Below are positions 1 through 10,946 of a stretch of DNA of 64,000 nucleotides, piece by piece. Below the pieces are notes generated by a model. It searched no databases and had not been told where the DNA came from. It worked only from the letters and a program-made list of their open reading frames with translations. Origin of the DNA: Hydnum rufescens UP504 (lineage: Eukaryota > Basidiomycota > Agaricomycetes > Cantharellales > Hydnaceae); assembly GCA_014904985.1 (NCBI GenBank), contig MU129073.1, positions 22,425-86,424 on the forward strand. The letters run 5' to 3'. How positions within the stretch are numbered: the first letter of the stretch is position 1; every line of letters begins with the position of its first letter. A program made the translations under genes and the position numbers.

Positions 1-87
1 GCAATCCTCTGATTACGAAAAGGAAGACCAACTTGGGTATCGCGCTGTGTATAATCTCAGAAGCACGGAGAGATATGAACATGATGG

Positions 88-95
88 AGCACCCT
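88..95. repeat. left copy of 8-base target-site duplication
   Basis: AGCACCCT directly abuts the left end of the foldback element and is repeated exactly at 1373-1380. Removing the element plus one copy restores a continuous reading frame, which supports a true insertion footprint. Confidence 0.75.
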
Positions 96-1372
96 ACGGT
101 GCCCGAGCAGGATCAGGTCAAACTTTCGAATTCGCGGAGTGCTTTTGCATCCGCAGCCAATCATTTTGTGCGAACTGTCCCATTGAGCTTTCTCATGGTG
201 CTCCCACTTTTTCTGCAACCACTGCTGGCATTTAGTTAGTTACATAGTGCTCTCATGAGATAAACCAGAGCTTTTCTTTCACACACACTAGCCCAGACCT
301 CAATCCGGAACCAGGTACAAGACTAAGGGAAAGTCCGGCGGCATGTTCCGGATTCTCACGGGCATTGCCAAATGAGGTGAAGTCCTTCGGCAAGTGGCGT
401 GCCCGCACTGCGAGAGCCCACCAGACCACCCAAAGGGTACATTCATGGGTAAAAACAAATATTGAGTGTCAAGCGCTATTAGTATGTGATAGAACCAGGT
501 CTCAGGAAAAACGGAGTCATTTGAGCGAGTTCTCAAAATTTCCTAAAAAGGAAATTCCGCCCCGCGTAGGTTTCTGTGTGTGAGGAGGGGTCGCTAATTA
601 ATACATATATATACATCGCAATTATATGGCATCCGTGAGTATGCAAATGTTCAGGATGGTGAGATTTGGGAATGGGCGTGTATTGCTTAGTCAGCGAACC
701 ATTCGCGGAGTCTCCCGAGAAACCGCGGTTTGCTTAGTCAACAGACTTGTCTCGGGAGACTCCGCGAAAGGTTTGCTGGCTAAGCAATATGCGCCCATTC
801 CCAAATCTCACCATCCTGAACATTTGCATACTCACGGATGCCATATAATTGCGATGTATATATATGTATTAATTAGCGACCCCTCCTCACACACAGAAAC
901 CTACGCGGGGCAGAATTTTTTTTTAGGAAATTTTGAGAACTCGCTCAAATGACTCCGTTTTTCCTGAGACCTGGTTCTATCACATACTAATAGCGCTTGA
1001 CACTCAATATTTGTTTTTACCCATGAATGTACCCTTTGGGTGGTCTGGTGGGCTCTCGCAGTGCGGCACGCCACTTGCCGAAGGACTTCACCTCATTTGG
1101 CAATGCCCGTGAGAATCCGGAACATGCCGCCGGACTTTCCCTTAGTCTTGTACCTGGTTCCGGATTGAGGTCTGGGCTAGTGTGTGTGAAAGAAAAGCTC
1201 TGGTTTATCTCATGAGAGCACTATGTAACTAACTAAATGCCAGCAGTGGTTGCAGAAAAAGTGGGAGCACCATGAGAAAGCTCAATGGGACAGTTCGCAC
1301 AAAATGATTGGCTGCGGATGCAAAAGCACTCCGCGAATTCGAAAGTTTGACCTGATCCTGCTCGGGCACCGT
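96..1372. mobile_element. foldback (long inverted repeat) DNA transposon, hAT-like, non-autonomous
   Basis: Two arms of about 625 bases (96-720 and 750-1372) are reverse complements of each other around a 29-base spacer (721-749) that includes the palindrome AACCGCGGTT. The outer ends read ACGGTGCCCGAGCAGG and its exact complement. Immediately outside both ends lies the same octamer AGCACCCT (88-95 and 1373-1380), as expected for a target-site duplication. An 8-base duplication is typical of hAT elements, which is a family-level inference. The arms are similar but not identical: there are C-to-T/G-to-A differences near 900-925 and several near the centre, plus single-base indels. I see no transposase or other convincing coding sequence inside, so it would need a transposase from elsewhere. 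The terminal bases do not closely match the classical hAT CAGNG start, so the superfamily call is tentative. Confidence 0.8.
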
Positions 1373-1380
1373 AGCACCCT
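1373..1380. repeat. right copy of 8-base target-site duplication
   Basis: Exact copy of the octamer AGCACCCT found at 88-95, directly abutting the right end of the inverted repeat. Confidence 0.75.
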
Positions 1381-1443
1381 GGTTTCCTTAGTCGTAAGGA
1401 GCTGCTGGATAACGACATTCGGGAGAGCCTCGACACTGAATAA

Positions 1444-1968
1444 ATATACGATTCAGTGTGTGGATGACATTATAGGCTCACGCTCGACCCCCAGCATTCC
1501 AAACAGTGAACGTGGCAGGGACCGGAAGGTGGAGTGCCCGAGCGGGGCTAGGACTAGTGAGATGGCATACGAGTCCTGTTTGCCGTTGCAATCAGCGTGC
1601 CTTACAGAATTCTAGCGCATGAAGCTAGGATTCGATCCAGCGTGATGTGTTGAGCTCACGGAGCCGGACGCTTACTTTTATTTACAATCCTCAATTATCC
1701 CTCTTCCCCCGTCTCACACTTCCCTTTAAAAAGAAATCATGCTTCGACGGAGTATATGTGCAAAAAATAAGTAATCAGTCACGAAAAGAGAAATTGAGTC
1801 ATGGAAGAATTTGGGCAAGTACAGTACATTCTTCATTCATGCACATCACAACCATACGATAGTTCAGCCCAAGTTAGCAAGGAAATTGTCTTCTTCGTGA
1901 CTTGACCCAATTCGACAAAATTCAGTGGAACCGAATGGCGGAAATAATAGAGGGAGAGACGATGAAGA
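1444..1968. other. intergenic interval; possible A-box/B-box-like remnant
   Basis: No convincing gene. The stretch 1534-1551 (GTGCCCGAGCGGGGCTAG) resembles both a tRNA A box and the outer end of the neighbouring inverted repeat (shared GTGCCCGAGC). GATTCGATCC at 1630-1639 is a weak B-box-like sequence about 97 bases later. No cloverleaf can be closed. The rest is presumably the 3' flank of ARPC1. Confidence 0.3.
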
Positions 1969-3515
1969 TCAACGGAGATGCATCCCGCCAATCCGACCAG
2001 TCAATGCCGCAACAGCCGGAACCCCACCGGACACCTGCCAAATCACCAACCTCCCATCCACACCCGATGTACTCACCCTCGACACGCTCCCATCTGCACC
2101 CACAGTATATGGCCGCACGCTCGTGATCGTATTCTGGTGCACCGTGAACAGATCGCCACCACTCTGCGCTGCCAGCATCCCACCAGGGCTACCAGGGAAA
2201 CCGGCGCCTACCAACCCGGCACTGCCCACGCCACCGGCACCAGTTGCCCCCCTGCTATCAGCGTTCTTAAATCGATTGAATGCCTCGTTATTCAACCTCC
2301 CAACGGAAGATCGCCCAACACTGCCACTCGCACTCGAGCCTGTGGCGGTCGGGGGTGAGTGTTGCAGAGCGTGACGACGCATCATCCAGGCTCGCAATAA
2401 TTTTCCATCCGTTGTGGGCACTCCCTTTGAACAAAGTGGGTTGGCAGTCGTGTCCCGCAGCGATCAAACCCTCCTCAGACGTCCATGTGAGCGTCACGAA
2501 GGGTAGTGACGAGGTGCGGACGTGAATATCGTACTCGAGCCAGGGTACACGACTGTGATACTCGAGTCGTGGCCTTCCACAAAAATCTATTCAATTGAAC
2601 TTCCACAAGTCAAGGAAACCGACTCACTAGCAAAGGCAAGCACGTCCCCGGATGGCGAAAATCCAACCGAATGGACCCATCCCCCAGTCGGATTCCCGTA
2701 TTCGCCACACACCGTATTGAAAGGCAACTTGTCCCCCCACACCGTAGGAGTAGGTCTAGGATATGCAATTCATAAATAGACAACACTTTTCCAGAGAACG
2801 TATATGACATACCGCTTATCAACGTCCTTAATATAAGCAGAAAGCACACGAGCTTTATTATCCGCGCTTCCCGCAGCGAGTAAGACATTGTTGGGATGCC
2901 AGTCCACGGATAGAACTGTGGATCTGATGGGCTTCTTGAGTAACTTTGACACCCACCAATCGTTCTCAGAATCGAACGAGCAGATCGCGATCGCACGATC
3001 GCCGCTCGCGACAGCGAATTTGTCTTCTTTGGGACTCCAGCGGACGTACGTCGCGGCACGATTAATACGGAGGAGCACGAGGGTTGGCTTCCAGACTAGA
3101 CGGCGGGGGGAGGTGGGGTCGGGAACTTCGGTCCAGACGTAGGCGTTGCGATCTTGCGAGCATGTGACAATGCGGTTGGTGAGGCGACCCCAGTCGATCG
3201 AGGTGATCGTCTTATCGTGCTGGAGGGGAAAAGAGCGATTTTTTGTGGGGTAGTAAGTATATTTCTGGGAAATGGGCTACGAGAGGTATATGCGTGCCTC
3301 GGCGAGCGTTTCCTGAGGTTTCCATTCTCCATCTTGAGATTCATATATGACGGCATCATTCGAGCTGAGGCTCACGACCAGACCTGTGTAGGGAAGTAGG
3401 TCGTGGGAAATGGATTGGGCAGCTGAGAGGGATACTTACGGTCATTCGAGGCATTGAAACTGTGGCATGAAAGTGGCACCTGAGCGAGTTGGAATACTTG
3501 TGGAGGTGCAGACAT
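1969..3515 (-). CDS. ARC40: Arp2/3 complex subunit 1 (ARPC1/Arc40), WD40 protein
   Basis: This is the WD40 propeller subunit of the Arp2/3 complex, which nucleates branched actin at endocytic patches. The start at 3515 gives [21 protein letters not shown], the usual ARPC1 N-terminus. Family-typical stretches follow: [11 protein letters not shown] and [15 protein letters not shown] near 3120-3220, [15 protein letters not shown] near 3060, ENDWWVSK and [21 protein letters not shown] near 2880-2970, and [15 protein letters not shown] near 2650. The C-terminal part has GLIAAGHDC, then a Gly-rich insert and HQNTITSV. There are at least four introns. Intron 2 appears to use a GC donor (after GCCGAG, just 5' of 3276). 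Two one-base frame breaks occur: near 2537 a base seems missing, and at the G run 2351-2355 one seems extra. They compensate each other. The gene is divergent from mS29 with 166 bases between starts. The family call is secure; the exact C-terminal frame is not. Confidence 0.93.
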
Positions 3516-3681
3516 GGTCAATCTCTTTGTGGTGTATTCGAGATTGAGAACGGAGGGTTCGGTGAGAGGACTGGCAGTCAACTCTCAGAAAAGCTGTCAC
3601 CGTATACAAGCAAGCGGCTGTTTCCGACCGTTTCACCAAGGATCGAAAAGCCATAAAGTCAATCGTCCATCCGGTGATTTT

Positions 3682-5684
3682 ATGACGAGCTGCGGTTGGA
3701 CGTTGAGGAGTGCCGTTCGTCTTCTTCAAGGGCGGTTAACCTCTCCCAACTCCATCGGGGAATGTTCAAACGCGAGTATTCGGCCGTTTTCCACGGGATC
3801 GAGGGCGGTGTTGGAGGGTCGACAACAGGGCGAGTGGAGGTGGTGTCTATCGGTCTGATGGGATTGCTTAACGATCTTTGCATTGGCATTCACAGGGCAG
3901 GGCTTTTCCGCCACGCATAAAAAATCCTCTGGGTTCGGGCAAAAGAGTGAAAAGAAGAAGCCCGCTCGTACACTAACTGTTGGTGATGTAGGTACAATGT
4001 TTTCTCCGCCAATTATTCGACCGTCTTTTTTAGCATGTACTTTTCAGGGTGGTATGGTAAAATTGGACCAGGTGGCGGCCCGTGCACTCGCTAATACGCA
4101 TGGGCCGTCGAATCTTCCCGAGTTGACTTCGGTGAGTCAATCACCATATCCTTGGGGCTTCTGGGTGAGAGGAGGGAGTAATGCTGATTCCTCACTCACG
4201 TAGTTGGAAGTTGGCCCCTTGCTGCGAAATTCTGCAGTGGCTTTCAGTTCTAGGAAACGGTCTATCGTGCATGTATATGGAGTGCCGAGATCGGTCCAGA
4301 AAGACGTGAGAACTCGTCATATAATGACTTTCAGCCTCGTGATTAATTGCTTTCGCCTCGATATCTGGGGACTAGATGGCGCATCTTTCTCAGCCATTTT
4401 CCGTCATCCGAGGTGTCACCCTTCGATCGTACGGATGGATGAACAAGGCTAGCAAATACCCTAGTCGAGATTCTCGTATTGTATTGGGTGTGTTCCGTTT
4501 TCGTTCTTGTTTCAGGAGTAGTGTTCTGACTTCAACTTGCCTGTTTAAATTGATGTCGGCAAGCCGGGACGCGTGGATGTGGGAAAACAATCACACTCAT
4601 GCAGATAGCAGACTATTGTGCTGCCGAAGGATGGGTTGTACTGTACGTTCCAAACAGTACGTAGATTGCCGCCTACGGCACCGTGCGTGGTTATATTCGC
4701 TGATGTAGCTCGATTTATTCCCGAAAACGACTGATAACTAGCTATGAACTGGGTGAATTCCAGTGCACCCTATCAATATGACGCTCGAACACGAACATTT
4801 GTCCAGCCCACGATAGCGCATGGGACATTAAAATTATTTTCAACATTCAATCACCAGATCCTTGCTCAGCTTAAGCTTCCGGCTGATGTTGTGTTGGATC
4901 GTACTACTGTCCCTGCCGGCGCCACCTTGGCGGCACTAGCGGAGCGTGGAGTATTAGAACCTTCGGAAGCCCCAGAGGTTTTCAAATTATTATTAGAGCA
5001 ATTGCAGGAGCAGAGAGAGTATGTCATCGTTTGAACTTCCCTTTCTTCAATGATGCATTATCTAAAAGGTTTTATCTTCATTAGGTACCCAGTGCTATTC
5101 GCGATAGATGACTTCCAAGCCCTCTATCATCAGTCGACGTATCGCGATCCATCGTTCAATTACATCCAAGCATATCATCTTTCTATGCCACGTCTGATGC
5201 TTGAATACGCATCTGGCCTAAAATCATTCGTGAGATTTCTTGACATCTAGATATCACAACGCGCCTCTCGTTGACTGGTACCGTTAGCGGCGGGGTGCGG
5301 TGGTCGGCGCGGTTTCCATGTCAAATTATGCGTTTCAGCTGCCGATGGAATTGCGGGATGTCTTGGGATTAGTGCCGTTCCGCTCCTCGAATATTTGGGC
5401 GAAGCGGAATCCGGATTACATCACGTATGCACAAGGACTGCGGAGGGAGTGGGTACCGCCGCGAATGAACGTCCTGGAAGCTGCGGCCATGACGGAGGTC
5501 TGGGAGCATAACGAGGCCCTGCATTCTAGTATGTACGCCTTTATTATTTTAGGGGGTCTGATGACTAAGCGTTGGGTTTGTAGAATTGACCGAATCACTG
5601 TTCATGGCTAAGATGGCAGAGTCGAGCGGGAATCCGAGGGAATTCTTACAACATGGATTGTTGAAGACAGCTGTAACATGGTAG
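3682..5684 (+). CDS. RSM23: mitochondrial small-subunit ribosomal protein mS29 (DAP3/Rsm23)
   Basis: This is a GTP-binding protein of the mitochondrial small ribosomal subunit. The start at 3682 (MTSCGWTLRSAVRLLQGR) gives a basic, Ser/Leu-rich presequence, a good matrix-targeting signal. Later exons carry KKKPARTLTVGD, LEVGPLLRNSAVAF and FSVIRGVT. The P-loop is AGTRGCGKTITLMQIADY (around 4570-4630, spliced after an acceptor in GGCAAG). Then come WVVLYVPN, INWVNSSAPYQYD, a Walker-B-like YPVLFAIDDFQALYH near 5090 and NYAFQLPMELRD near 5320. The reading ends KTAVTW followed by TAG 5682-5684. About eight introns of normal GT-AG type can be placed and no frame break is needed, unlike in many neighbours. 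Length and motif order fit DAP3. It is transcribed away from ARPC1. Confidence 0.93.
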
Positions 5685-6501
5685 TGTATGCTACTGTGGG
5701 GTAATGGATAGCCCTCAATTGGGCACCCTAGATTCATAATGAAATAAGCGCTGACTGTGATTAACGTCGGGATCGTGGCACCGAAAAACGTGGGGATGCC
5801 GGTGGAGGTCCGACGTCGAGTACTGCGATGAGGGTCTGGGATATACACATCAGTCAAGTCAATCCACGCATCATCGAAATTTGGGGGCTCTAAGGGATTC
5901 TGAAAAAGGAAATCGTGGAAAGTGACGCGTCATATTAGATGCCACTCTGGTAACCCAGTTTTGTACATATCGTAGCACCATTCTCTCTGGAAGTATAGGA
6001 CCACATTATAGGTACCCAAGTCCAACCTCAAGAGAGACCAGCTCGTCCATTGGACTGCCACGAGGGCGCATAATTGTGCTTAGTAATGTGACGCAAGTTT
6101 CCTTTCTGCTCTCGGGTATTTTCAAATAGTAGTGAGAGTCCGGGCCCGTGACTAGCGGAAGCAAAGGGGCTATCGCGGGGCAGTGGACTCTGTTCCTGGC
6201 GCTTGCTCCTCTTTTCTCGTCGAGGCATTCGTCATACAGGCCTTCATAGCCACTCACGATGCCTGGACCCGGCCTGCCACTGCCTGTGCTTGAGGCTCGG
6301 CCTCGCCCAAAGACGACAATTGAGACCCCGCCAGTGTCTCGCACTCGAGCTTTTCTCCCAAAGTGGGCTCACGTAAAGCGCCGGGTGTGGGGCGGGGGGA
6401 TTTCCAACACTCTTCACGATAGCTTCCTCTCTGAACATAATACTGATGGGAGGAATACCCTAAATGGAGATTCCCCACGACATACCGAACACACACGGAC
6501 T
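5685..6501. other. interval between mS29 and histidine kinase; no assigned gene
   Basis: On the minus strand an open stretch after a TTTCAG at about 5900 reads NPLEPPNFDDAWIDLTDVY and continues to about 5690. A second open frame lies at 6006-6344 on the minus strand. I cannot join these into a recognised protein. A small minus-strand gene facing mS29 is possible. The right part should hold the 5' leader of the kinase gene. Confidence 0.3.
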
Positions 6502-9500
6502 ATGACGGACGTAGGTGGGACTGATACTGCGTCTGAACAAGTGGATTGTGTTGTCCTCGATAATTCTTTCTGGGGTCCTGTGGAATCAGAACAACCTACT
6601 GGACAACCCAAGCAGACATCCCCCGATGCCAACAATATTCTACATTCTGCCGCGATCCCTCTTCATCCTCAGAACAGTCGCACCCCGGCCAATCGCTCTA
6701 TATGGGACCGATGGTCCAATCTCTCCCTCTTCCAATACAGGGTTGTTCCTCTCATCGCCAGGCTTAATCGACAGTCCTTTGACCCTGTAACCGAGCTTCA
6801 ATATACTGCAGAGACTTGGTATTCGTTACGCTGTGACCCACCACCATACAACACTGATTCCATGACCTGAAGGTTCAATTCCAAGCGTATCACTTTGATG
6901 GGCTCATTATGGCTTGTTATCAATTGGATCCTCGCATGCACATTTGCCTTTCGCCCCCTTTCTGTGTGGGAGCAAGTGTTCCTCTACGGCGTATGCCAAC
7001 ATCGCTCTCATCCAATGGTTTCCTTGCGCTGATTCACATGCAACAGATTGGACCTCTCGTTACCCTCCCCCTACCAGCCCTGGTCATTTTCGATTTACCA
7101 AAGCAAAGACCCGTTATATACCAGGCGATATTGATGGTATCGATATGGAGCTGGTGGGTCTTTGTAATCAGATCACTCTTTTCCTTGTATTTACTGGAGT
7201 TCAGGTCGGTCGATGCCGTTCTTGTCATGTATCTATGTGGATATTATGGCTCTCATTCGCACTGGTCTTGTGGACGTAGGGACTTCGTGCGTCGCTCCCT
7301 GCCTTCAAGAAAATATCTATTAACGGGTGTTCTCCACAGCTTTACTTGCTTTAGTGAGTTGTTGGGATTGATAACCCTCCTTGTTTGGATATTTATCCTC
7401 TCTCTCTGTGGAATTAGCTACAGCTCGGCCCTGCCAGCAGTAGGGATGTTTGGTCTCTCCATGGCGCGGATTCCAACCTTGGTCGGATCGATCACTTTCA
7501 CTGTGCTCAGTTCCGCGCTCCTGTAAGAAGTCCACGTTGTGTTCTTGTTGTGTGTAGTGAAGCTGATCCTTCCTGCCTTGGTTCTTGATCCTCTATTCCA
7601 CAGTGTGCCGTACAGACATCAGTTCCTTAGAAACACCCTCAATACCTTGATTTTTCATCTGTTTTTGCTGTACATGCATTACGTACGTTACACCACGTTC
7701 TTCCTCGCCTCACGGGTATTGACATACTGGGATGATATGACCATGAAGACAAAAGAAAAGGTAAGTTGACGTGTGTTCGCCAGGGTCTGTGCACTCCTCT
7801 TTGACAATAATGACGATATTAGAAGGATCGACATCTATTTACGATACGAAATCAACTCATGGTACAGGCAAGTACTCTATATTTCTTTATCATCTTCGAT
7901 GCAATGCAATATTAATCTCATGATCCCATATCTCCCATTCAGTTTCGCCATGCCACGACATCCTCCAAGAACGAGAAATTTGCGAGTGATTCAAAAAGGT
8001 TTGTGTACATATGTATGACCATTCTATTACATTCACACGTGAACATTTTCTGCCTGAAAATAGACGCCTGACCTCATATATATTCCACGAAGTCCGTGTG
8101 CCGCTGAACACGGCTAGTGCGTGTTCCCCTTCTCTTGTCATGGTCACTGGCTCAATGCGTTTGGTTGTCCTGTAGTGTTGGCTCTACAGAACCTGGAAGC
8201 CTCGTTCCCTAAAGGGAACGAGCAAGGAGTTGAACTGACCGCCCTCCAGGCCTCACTCGGCATGATGTCGAAAGATACGTTGTATTCTTTCCTATTTCTC
8301 TCCAATTAACTCTGATTCTTTTTACCAACCCGTTTACTTCTCTCAGATATTTTGGATTTGTGAGTCGCTTCGCTTGGGCTGAAGTCTCGCCATTTTTTCA
8401 ATTTGATTTTCACTTCGATTTAGTAATCGTATGGATGCTGGACGTTTCGAATCAGTTTATAGACCCTACTCTTTCCACGGTGCCATTCGTTCCTCGATGA
8501 TAGGATTGAAAATGGCATCTGACGCTAAAGGCCTCCAAGTCATCGCTGACCTTGACCCTAATGTGGACGTCATGGCTCGAACCGCTGCATTTCGGGTGCA
8601 AGGAAAGACAGAGGAATGGATTGCTAGACAGCTCTCCTGTGAACCGGATAAGGAGGCGTTCGTTATGGGTGATGAGATGCGATTGATTCAGGTTCGTGGA
8701 GAACCTTGTGGATTCAAGCCTTTTTGAGGTCGTTTTTGCCCCATTGGTGACATAATCTATCAGGTTTTAACGAATTTGACGTCGAATGCTTGCAAGGTCC
8801 GTGAAGCCGATGTGTAGTGATGCGTTGGAAATTGACTAGCCCACCCGTTGTATCAAGTTCACACCCAGTGGAATAGGCGGAAAAATCACTGTTCGCACCC
8901 GACTAGTCTATCCACAACCATCACAACCATCCAAATCACCTCCACCGCGATTCCCGTTGGAGTGTGAAGTTAGAGACGCATGGGGCGCTACAGCCATGCC
9001 CAGCGCTGTCCCTGAAAGACGATCCTCAGCCCAAGATCCCCAACCTTTGCGTCCGGTGTCACTATCTGACAACCACTTGAATCGTCAGCCCGGGTCGAAA
9101 CAACCCCCAAATATCGTCGTTAGAATAGAGGTACATGATACGGGGGTTGGTATTAGTGCGCGAGATATGATCGACAATCGTCTCTTTTCGCCTTACGTTC
9201 AGACGGAGATAGGAAGGCACCAAGGTTCGTCCTTCTCTCATTCGTATTCCTCATTCAAACATCATATCTATCTCCTTTTTCCAGGTGGAAAGGTATGTCC
9301 CATGTTATTTCCCCTGGAATGATTGAGAATAGTGTGGTCGTTTAGGGCACTGGACTCGGACTTGCTCTAGTCAGTAATATTGTGAAGCTAAGTCGCGGAA
9401 GACTTGGCGTCAGAAGTAAACGTAACGAGGGCAGTTGCTTTTGGGTCGAGGTATCTTCGTTGTCCTGTTGTTGCCTCCATTGCTATATATTCACCGCCTC

Positions 9501-10738
9501 GATTTCCTAATGCAGCTCCCACTTGGCATAGTCCCAGCGGACCTGGAAATGACGGGCCTAGTTCCATCCTGGAGACCGCATCTCCCCCTCCCCAGTCCCT
9601 CTGGTCCCGGTCGTGAACCCATTTTTTCAAAAATATATTCCAGACCGTAATATGGACGCGTACACATCGACGGCTGAAATTACCCCATCCTCTCAAGCCT
9701 CGAATTTTTTGCACTTGGTCGGACCCTTGATTCCGCCCGAGAACCGAGATAGCGTCCACCTTGGCCTTCAAGAAGCGAGCACCTTATCGTCCTTCCCGTT
9801 CATGCACCCAAGAAATCCTTCAATATTCTCGACGTCTAATGTTTCAAAGTTTGCAATACGTTCTCCTCGAGCATCTTCACTTCCGCATGTGTATTCCTCT
9901 CCCCAATCATCGACACATATCATGTCATCCTTAGTAGCGCTTAGAGCACCCAAAGAGGGAGTCCAACATCCACCCTATCCAGGTCATTTTTTCTCTCCTA
10001 TATTTCACTCTGCCCCTTCCAGGCCGCCATTCAAACGAGTGCCCAGCTCGCCCCCGATAATGACACATGTTGTCAACGACCCAGTACCCCTTCAGAAAAG
10101 GCCTGAAGGATTAATCAATGTTTCAAAAGATACAAGAGTAGACGACGATTCGCCTCTCCCCATACACGCGCTCGTTGTAGATGACGACCAATTAACCCGA
10201 AGACTAATGGTGAGAATGTTACAGGTGAATTTCTCTATCATCCTTTGTCCTCCTAGTATGGGGGTACTCATTCCATTCGACGTGGATTGCAGCGCATTGG
10301 CTGTAATGTAGAGACAGCAGAAAATGGGCAGAGGGCCCTCGAGATCATCCTCGGAGGTGGCTCTGGTCCTTCGGACAATTTTGAGATTGTCTTCCTCGAT
10401 AATCAAATGGTTTGTAGCTAGTTCTATCTTGCCTTTTGTTGCTCATTCTTTCCTTTATTTCTTCACAGCCTGTTCTTAGTGGGGTTCAGATGGTCAAGCG
10501 GCTACGGGAGCTTGGCCGGACGGAATTCATCGGTAAGTCTTCCCACTTAAACGTCCATCCTCGACTCTGTTATATTGATTGTGCCTATTCAGTGGGAATC
10601 ACCGGCAACGCTCTGAAGGAGGATCAAGCCGAATACATGGAAGCAGGGCTTGACAAGGTGTTAACTAAACCTGTCCTCGAGCGAAGCTTAAAAGAGATGC
10701 TGAAGCTTGTGTTGGATCGTCGGAGGACCCCCGAGTGA
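6502..10738 (+). CDS. membrane-anchored hybrid sensor histidine kinase
   Basis: Two-component phosphorelay sensor. After a polar N-terminus come LFQYRVVPLIARLN and ETWYS, then about six hydrophobic helices between 6880 and 7690 (for example GSLWLVINWILACTFAF, LPALVIFDLPKQRPVIYQ and NTLIFHLFLLYMHY). The H-box RLTSYIFHEVRVPLNTA (near 8065-8115) carries the phosphoacceptor His. The N-box LTSNACKFTPSG spans an intron near 8780-8870. The G boxes are DTGVGIS (near 9140) and GKGTGLGLALV (near 9350). A Ser/Pro-rich linker leads to a C-terminal receiver: ALVVDDDQLTRR, phosphoacceptor Asp in VFLDNQMP, and Lys in LTKPV, ending at TGA 10736-10738. About fifteen introns. The linker changes frame between 9550 and 9660, either by an unplaced intron or a one-base error at the T run near 9622. 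The start at 6502 (MTDVGGTD) is the first ATG near the conserved part; an in-frame ATG at 6259 exists. The sensed signal is unknown. Confidence 0.9.
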
Positions 10739-10946
10739 GCTGCCGCTTCATGTAGCAATGGCATCCTCTCGCTCTAGGTTGCTTTCAGTTTTTTGTTGTC
10801 GTTTTGCTTTCATCATAAAAGTCATCTTCATTTTTCAAATCTTAGTCTGAGAGACCATAAGGCTGGAAGGTATGTATAACGTAATTACGGCTACCCCCGC
10901 GGCTCCGCAGTTCCTCCGCGCTTAAGGGACCTCAAAGTCGTACACA

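Larger units (their letters stand above)
3..1443 (+). pseudogene. 3' end of an unidentified gene interrupted by the foldback element
   Basis: From base 3 a frame stays open to the element (31 codons, including the residues ARRDMNMMEHP). If the element and one target duplication are skipped, the same frame continues directly at 1381 with GFLSRKELLDND and ends at TAA 1441-1443, about 20 codons later. The joined tail is charged and reads like a natural C-terminus, but it is too short to assign a family, and the gene runs off the left edge of the window. With the insertion present, the protein would instead read about 48 codons into the element and stop near 239. The allele is therefore truncated and extended rather than simply lost. 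That the flanks were really coding before insertion is an inference. Confidence 0.35.

Noticed and set aside
96..1372. Inverted repeat as an assembly hairpin artefact
   Set aside because: The arms differ by substitutions and indels, and an exact 8-base duplication flanks the unit; a chimeric fold-over would give identical arms and no duplication.
1532..1640. Functional tRNA gene (Ser/Leu type)
   Set aside because: Acceptor stem, anticodon loop (no U33) and T stem cannot be paired; only weak A- and B-box resemblance.
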